Source: Setomelanomma holmii | Taxonomy: Eukaryota; Ascomycota; Dothideomycetes; Pleosporales; Phaeosphaeriaceae | Length of the DNA: 64,000 nt | Reading direction: 5' to 3' | NCBI GenBank assembly: GCA_010015745.1 | Contig: ML978160.1 | Coordinates: 1 to 64,000, forward strand | In this document: positions 59,252 through 64,000 of the stretch, piece after piece | How positions within the stretch are numbered: position 1 is the stretch's first letter | How the letters are laid out: each line of letters starts with the position of its first letter | Made by a program: the position numbers and the translations under genes | The notes under the pieces: generated by a model | The model's database searches: none | Told to the model about the DNA's origin: nothing | The model's input: the letters and a program-made list of their open reading frames with translations, nothing else

Positions 59252-59686
59252 TCAATCCTTCTGTTCCTCGTCTATACCTGTCGTATTCTCGTCGGTACCG
59301 CTATCGTCGTCGCCTGTGCCCTTCTTACCCTTCCCCTTCTTCTGCCTGCGCTCCTCTCGTTTCTTCCGACCATCTCGCCGGATTGTAAACAATTCATCGT
59401 TTTTCACCAGCCGAGCCATCTTGACCGTGTTCTCATATCCATCTTCAGGGTGCGCAAATGGGCAACTGTCCCGTACACACTCGCCTGGGCCCTTGTCGTA
59501 TGTTTGACATCGCTTGCGCTTGCATTTCGCACCTTGGTCGTGGCAGCTCTTGCACGGCGAGTTGTGGTCGCACTTAAGGTCGTGGACGTAGCATTGCGAG
59601 CAGGTCACCACGCGAGCCGGTCTTCCGCGGCTGTGAGGTATAGCAATCTTCCTATCGGGTGAGTCGACTGGTGCCAGCCAAAACAA
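59252..59686 (-). CDS. Zn2Cys6 cluster plus CCCH-like zinc-finger protein (5' end uncertain)
   Basis: Open frame of 144 codons on the minus strand whose first codon is TTG, so the true start must lie in an upstream exon. A likely acceptor (CTCAC...GATAG) ends at ~59668, placing the exon start near KIAIPHSRGRPARVV. Cysteines follow as C-X2-C-X6-C-X5-C-X2-C-X6-C in CSQCYVHDLKCDHNSPCKSC, the exact spacing of a fungal Zn2Cys6 binuclear cluster. A second set, C-X9-C-X4-C-X3-H (ending CVRDSCPFAH), resembles a CCCH finger. The C-terminal ~50 residues are very basic then acidic (RKKREERRQKKGKGKK). Zn2Cys6 usually binds DNA and CCCH usually RNA. The pairing in a small protein without a regulatory middle domain is odd. 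Confidence 0.65.
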   Translation of the reverse strand: MFWLAPVDSPDRKIAIPHSRGRPARVVTCSQCYVHDLKCDHNSPCKSCHDQGAKCKRKRCQTYDKGPGECVRDSCPFAHPEDGYENTVKMARLVKNDELFTIRRDGRKKREERRQKKGKGKKGTGDDDSGTDENTTGIDEEQKD

Positions 59687-60137
59687 AGAAGGGTCGAGAA
59701 GTGCTGAGGGAGAAATTCGCGGTTTATAATATGGCGGTACTGGTCGCTTTCACTTTCACGCCATGCCACATTTGCCCCAGCGCGACAGCAATGGATGGCT
59801 GTCTCATATGTGCAAGCAGTCAGATCATGATGGCGCTTTGAGAATTCCGAGGTAACGCAGTTTCATTTTTCTCACACTCAAAGGACGCGCACTCCCTATC
59901 CCGACTCCGCGACATATCTTTAGCGGTCTATCTTGTCTAGCTTAGCAGCCCTCTGCAATCTGTTCTTTCATATTCAGCTGCTCTCGTCTTGTTTCTCGCT
60001 CATGCTTAACGGTGATGTGAAGTTTGAAACGTTTTCTTGTTTGTGCACGTGATCATTTGTGCTAGCGTTTGGATGTAGAAGACTTGCACGCGTTTAGTGA
60101 CTCTGACCATAAAAACATCAACTTCAAGCTCGCCACA
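59687..60137. other. Divergent intergenic region
   Basis: 451 bp between the zinc-protein exon (minus) and the RGG frame (plus). It should contain the missing first exon of the zinc gene. A candidate short exon beginning MRQPSIAVALGQ (about 59799 leftward, donor near AT|GTGGCA) would keep phase but is unproven. Confidence 0.4.
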
Positions 60138-60529
60138 ATGACCGGCAGAGATTCTTTTGCGCCGCGTGGGCGCCCAGGTTAAAGAGGAGAGAATGGATGG
60201 GGGCGAGGTCGTGGAAATGCAGGCGGTGGTGGTAGGCATGCAGGGAATGGCAGAGGTGCTCCATCTGGTACACCTACTGGGCCGAGGTCGATGCAGCAAA
60301 GCCAAGATCGTGGTAGTACACAGGATGCAGGACGAAGTACTGGCCGTGAAGGGAATTGGGGTAGTGGTCGCGGTGGTGGTCAAGCTGGTGAGCATAGTGG
60401 ACGTGACGGAACTGCTGACAGCCAGAACAATCGCGTTGCGCCAAAGCCGGTGTCTACAAAGGCACTGCTTCCTGTGGCGAGGTACAAGGCACCGCGTGGC
60501 GTGTACAAGGACCAGAAGGCCGTCACGGA
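60138..60529 (+). pseudogene. RGG-rich protein fragment, interrupted by stop and transposon
   Basis: ATG at 60138 reads MTGRDSFAPRGRPG, then TAA at 60180. The same frame then continues openly through RGENGWGRGRGNAGGGGRH, SGRGGGQAGEHSGRDG, VSTKALLPVARYKAP and GVYKDQKAVT before entering the hAT element. The Arg/Gly pattern is typical of RGG-box RNA-binding proteins. The frame is open on both sides of the TAA, and CAA (Gln) fits the local pattern, so a C-to-T change is likely. The fragment is truncated at its 3' end by the element (stop inside it at ~60608). An intron starting GTTAAA at 60178 is an alternative reading of the TAA but no matching acceptor is evident. Confidence 0.6.
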
Positions 60530-60548
60530 CAGACTTGCTATCAATCAG
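60530..60548 (+). repeat. hAT terminal inverted repeat, left
   Basis: CAGACTTGCTATCAATCAG; pairs with the reverse complement of 63104-63122 with two mismatches. Confidence 0.65.
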
Positions 60549-60712
60549 GCCAGTCCGATCTCAATCAGTCCATGGCCCAAATTTGGCAGGCTGGAGCTCC
60601 TGGACTGACCTGATTGACTGCCAAGGCATTGCAGAGCTGTGATTTGAGATCTGATTTGACTGCCAAGACTGAGGTTTTAGGGTCAGAGTGATTGACTGAT
60701 TGACATTTGATA

Positions 60713-62014
60713 TCATAAAAAGCTCTTGTGATTACTTAGATAGGTTTGTACAGCGACTATTTCCTCAGTTGTATGACCAGTTTTTGGTGTTTTCAAACCA
60801 ATCTGGCGCCAACTTTTCAAGCACTGCAGCGCTGTGATCAACTCAGGTTTCATCCGCAATCGCCGTGAGCCCAGCATGTCTCCAAGCTCGCTAAAAGTAC
60901 GCTCACAATTAGCTGCTGAGGCTGGTATTGTTAGCACGTTGACAGCAAACTTTGAGAGCGTAGGGTATTGTTCTGATTGCAGCTGCCAGTACTGCAGTGG
61001 GTTGTACGCTAGCGCGTCGTCCTCTGCAATTGCAGGCAGGCGCTTCCACTGCTCATACTCGTCACCCATATGGTCCTCTACCTGCTTAACTGCAGCAGTA
61101 AGTTGTGACTTCAAGTACGCTGTTCGAGACTCTGTTGGCCTAGATATGCGCTGTTTCTTCAACGGCCGGTGCTCCTCGTCGCTTGCAATGCCCCCTGCTG
61201 TTGTTGTTGTTGTTGACTCTCTATAGTCCTTCCACATTACTAAGAAAGCTCAGTGGTTGTTCGTGAGCCAGCCGTCGCGGTAGTGACCGCCGTCGCGCGT
61301 TGGGTTATGATCGTCAGGGACAGCCCAGAGCACGTCAAGGTGGTGTTTGTAATGCAGATGGAGGACGGTAGCAGCGTAATAGACTGGCGCGTCATCGAAT
61401 TTTGCGTAGTACTAAGAAAGTTTCTGGTGAGCGAGGTTAACGTTAAGCATAAGATGATCCTCTGGCGCTGCTGGATTATTGTAATCAACCTCTTTAAGAC
61501 GATCTTTGAGCACTTCAAGCTCGTCAAGGAGCTACTTAAAGGTGACAAGAACCTCCCAGATTGCGCAGTAGCGACCGTGTATGCTGCGTCCTTTAAGCAA
61601 CTTTGTCGCCTCGTCAAAAGGCGCAAGGAGCCTTATGTACTCGATGATTGTGGCCTAGTTACTAGCATCAAGGCCACCTTTGCGCAGAAAGAGTCTAGGT
61701 GGCACTGGATCACGAGCGCTAGGACGCCGAGTGCGTCGAGCAACTGTTTCAATGTGGTGATTCTCATCAATCTTGTGCTCTATGTAGCTATCAAGAAGAC
61801 CTTGAAGCTCAACGGCTCGAGCAAAGGCAGCGTAGTAGGAATTCCAGCGAGTCTTGACGGGCTTGACAAGCTCCTTGAGCTGGACAGGGTTCTGCAGCGC
61901 GTCTGCTTCTACTTGCTGTAAAGCCTGCAAAAGTTGTTGCGTCTGGAGTGTACAGATAGACGCGATAATATCAAACATGACCCTAATAGGCCCATAGTGA
62001 AGCCAATCCTTCAT
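60713..62014 (-). pseudogene. hAT transposase remnant, middle and C-terminal dimerisation domain
   Basis: One continuous minus-strand reading frame from ~62014 to 60713 with four in-frame stops (TAG at 61657-61655, two more TAG, and a TGA just before AFLVMWKDYRES). It reads TRWNSYYAAFARAVELQGLL, IEYIRLLAPFDEATKLLKGR, HGRYCAIWEVLVTFK and VYYAATVLHLHYKHHLDV. It ends in the dimerisation block YPTLSKFAVNVLTIPASAA and NCERTFSELGDMLGSRR, which is the hAT signature (PF05699-type). Stops sit where Trp, Gln or Arg codons would be expected, consistent with C-to-T decay. It cannot encode a working transposase. Confidence 0.88.
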
Positions 62015-62238
62015 GAATTGCTCCTCATCTTCAAGGCTTCTGCTATTATTCTTATAAGCGTCGCGATGAGGCTCTAGGCATTGCGCAGATAGGCTGTGAC
62101 GACAGGTATAAAAGAGTGGTATTCAGCGACAATTGCGTTACGCAGGGACTGGTGGCTGCGCCAAAGTACTGCTTCAGCTAGCGGGTTTGCTACTTGGACC
62201 AGACGCCGAAAGGACGGTGTTTCAATGATGCGCAGGCT

Positions 62239-62886
62239 CTAGTTGTCGCTGGCCACCCAATCTATCAACGTGTCTTGAAACCTGCACTTGCTAAACGACG
62301 CTGATATCTCATTAGCAACGCTCTGCGATACCTTAACGTTGTTCTGCCGCATGAGGGCGACAAGGGTGCCTTGATTTGGGTCAAAAGGTGACTGAACACA
62401 ACCTTCTGGTCCTACGCCATGACCTTTGACGCATCTGGCCAGGTGGGTGGCAGCAGATGAGGTAGATCTGGCGCCGAACTCTCCTCCAAGCTTCTTACTG
62501 ACGTGACAATAGCGACAAAGCCAGTAGTTACACAGCTTGAAGCGGTCATAGACAGGCCAACCGTAGCGGTATATCCAACTTGGAGAACCCTTCAAGTGCT
62601 CCTTACCGCGCCGCTCCAGGTGTGGGACGCGAGCCCAGTCTAAACCATCGAAATCTCCGTCCTCGTCAGTCTGTACAGCCTCAGGATTGTCTGGGTTGTC
62701 GTCAAGGGACCTGCCGGCAGCTGGCCTAAGGGACGCGTTTGGCAGAGGATTGTTGCGACATTTGCGTTGAACAAGGCAATGGATTTGAGAGAGAGGCTGG
62801 GCAGGCATATCAACACTAGAAAGCCGCGTTTTGGCTGTATACTGACACGATAATAGATAGTAACAACAGGCAGAAAGATCAGACAA
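62239..62886 (-). pseudogene. hAT transposase remnant, N-terminal BED-type finger
   Basis: Open frame of 215 codons on the minus strand. It contains WIYRYGWPVYDRFKLCNYWL followed by CRYCHVSKK and STSSAATHLARC, the Cys2...His/Cys layout of BED-type fingers found at the start of fungal hAT transposases. It stops at a TAG after WVASDN. The same frame then continues SLRIIETPSFRRLVQVAN and YLRNA before another TAG, so both stops probably replaced Gln codons. After a short stretch the sequence jumps to the middle segment, skipping the DDE-type core. Confidence 0.8.
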
Positions 62887-63093
62887 TTAGGTGGCTAATT
62901 GACTGAGAAACTACGATTTACGCGCTAACCGCTTATTTGAGCCTTAAGAACAACCACCAAAACAATAATATATTAATCAGATCTTAGTCAAATCAATCAG
63001 GCTGGGGCTACTGATTTGATCTGACTGAGATCTCAGCAGCTTCGCTTTGACATTGGCCTGACTGCGGCTTGGCAGTCAGGCCAGTCAAATATA

Positions 63094-63534
63094 TCAAATC
63101 AGACTGATTGTTAGCAACTCTGCCTGGGACAACTCCTCTGACTCGGGAGCAGCTTGCGAGGCGCCTCTGGTCAGACTGAGCACGCCACGGCGTCGGCGAG
63201 ACGTCTTGGGTTTGTATGCAGTCTGGTCCCAAGGAGTTGTCCGATTGGCGTCGTACGACTCCCGCATCAGTGAGTTAAACAGTTGGTGGCTGCGGAACTT
63301 GAGCATTGGCGTATACGAATCCACTGATCCCTCTTCGGCACTCAAATCCTCCTCTGCAACCTGCTGCGCCAGCCTTGCGGCATGACTACTCGAAAGTCAG
63401 TGAGTTTCTGTGCTGTATGTGTGGGCATACGTGTCTGCATCCTCCACTGTCGGCAGCGCCGCCTTGAACGCATCATCGTCTGAACTCAACATGTCCCTCA
63501 GGTCAACAGTATTGGACCTGTCGCGTAGTTCCAT
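63094..63534 (-). CDS. Acidic two-exon protein truncated by the hAT element
   Basis: Exons 63534-63431 and 63388-63094 on the minus strand with a 42-bp intron (GTATGC...TTCGAG); 132 aa as it stands. Reads MELRDRSNTVDLRDMLSSDD, DAFKAALPTVEDADTSHAAR, LFNSLMRESYDANRTTPWDQ and SRRRRGVLSLTRGAS, then PESEELSQ. After about SQ the sequence enters the transposon's inverted end, and the last ~10 codons (AELLTISLI and stop) belong to it. The native C-terminus is therefore lost. No family is recognised. The very short intron fits the phase but is at the lower size limit here. Confidence 0.6.
63104..63122 (-). repeat. hAT terminal inverted repeat, right
   Basis: Reverse complement reads CAGAGTTGCTAACAATCAG, matching the left end at 17 of 19 positions. 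Confidence 0.65.
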
Positions 63535-64000
63535 CTTCGCGAGGGGAATGTGTAGAGACGAAGAAGCATGATCGGCTACAGGCTTCCATTATGGCTAGCT
63601 GATGGTGAGTGCTGAGTCTGCAAGACGTCCTTCCTCAACCTTCGCCCCGGATCGCGTTAACCCAATACATCCCAAATCCATGTCCACTACCCACGACTCA
63701 ACGATCATGCTACCCGACCCTGACCTTCATGACAAGTCAAGTTCCTGGAGCTTCACGCCCAGCGAATGAAGTCCTGCTTGAAGTCCAAAGTTCTCCGTAC
63801 GCATTTGTGTGTGGAATGTGGTGATTCTAAAAACACTTGGCCGAACCATGCGAATCGTACAACATCTTTTTGTGAACATTCGATTGAGTAGACATACACC
63901 CATGTACGCGGTTCATAACACTCATACCGCGGCAGATTGAGATGTGAATGCTATGCTTGTGCCCGTACCGGCTAGTCCTGGGCAGCGCCACTGCTCGGTC
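63535..64000. other. Right edge, no gene assigned
   Basis: 466 bp upstream of the truncated acidic gene. A plus-strand open frame at 63609-63824 starts at GTG and has no features. Nothing is called. Confidence 0.4.

Larger units (their letters stand above)
60530..63122 (-). mobile_element. Degenerate, internally deleted hAT-family DNA transposon
   Basis: About 2.6 kb. Imperfect 19-bp inverted ends (17 of 19 match) lie at 60530-60548 and 63104-63122, starting CAGA as in many hAT elements. Subterminal motif GACTGCCAAG occurs at 60616 and 60658 and inverted at 63068. Coding remnants lie on the minus strand: an N-terminal BED-type finger (62886-62239), a middle segment (62014 leftward) and the hAT C-terminal dimerisation domain (61237-60713). 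The catalytic core between them is missing. At least five in-frame stops are present. I found no matching 8-bp target duplication (GTCACGGA on one side, CCTGGGAC on the other), so the exact ends are uncertain. Confidence 0.82.

Noticed and set aside
61253..61921. 222-codon plus-strand open frame over the hAT remnant
   Set aside because: The minus strand reads clear hAT motifs here; the plus frame is antisense.

Overview
This window is nuclear DNA of a filamentous ascomycete (Pezizomycotina). Most genes carry GT-AG introns of about 47-105 bp, many with CTAAC/CTNAC-like branch points. The protein families (Dnt1/Net1-like nucleolar protein, INO80 subunit Ies1, HeLo domain, fungal rhodopsin-domain protein, TmpA-like adenylation/oxidoreductase fusion, EthD) are typical of that group. 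The gene set feels Dothideomycete-like, but that is an impression from families and gene style and was not tested by any search.

Region 1 (about 0.4-29 kb) is mostly conserved cell machinery. It holds an unrecognised nuclear-type protein, a Dnt1/Net1-like nucleolar protein, a PLAC8 protein, a Bem3-type PX-PH-RhoGAP protein, mitochondrial ribosomal protein uS13m and an ER cyclophilin B that share a 245-bp divergent promoter, the DEAD-box helicase Ded1, a small unrecognised two-exon gene, INO80 subunit Ies1, DNA polymerase delta subunit 2, and a tiny secreted or GPI-like protein.

Region 2 (about 31-57 kb) is accessory in character. It holds a secreted cytidine-deaminase-fold gene broken by one TAG, a ten-exon gene fusing an NRPS-type adenylation domain to a membrane ferric-reductase-like oxidoreductase, a seven-exon crotonase, a solo HeLo-domain protein, a seven-helix rhodopsin-domain protein, a secreted type-B carboxylesterase, a decayed siderophore-esterase-type hydrolase, an SDR, an FMN alpha-hydroxyacid oxidase, a coiled-coil protein, an EthD protein, an M50B-like membrane protease, and an MFS sugar transporter carrying three independent lesions. 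Three of these genes are broken or decaying, against none in region 1.

Region 3 (about 58-64 kb) has a DUF3140 gene, a zinc protein combining a Zn2Cys6 cluster with a CCCH-like finger, and a degenerate, internally deleted hAT transposon (about 60,530-63,122). An RGG-rich reading frame on the left and an acidic two-exon gene on the right, on opposite strands, both run into the transposon and stop inside it.

All exon structures were worked out by hand from splice consensus, reading-frame continuity and family motifs. No alignment, transcript or database search was available. I saw no convincing tRNA, rRNA or CRISPR locus.
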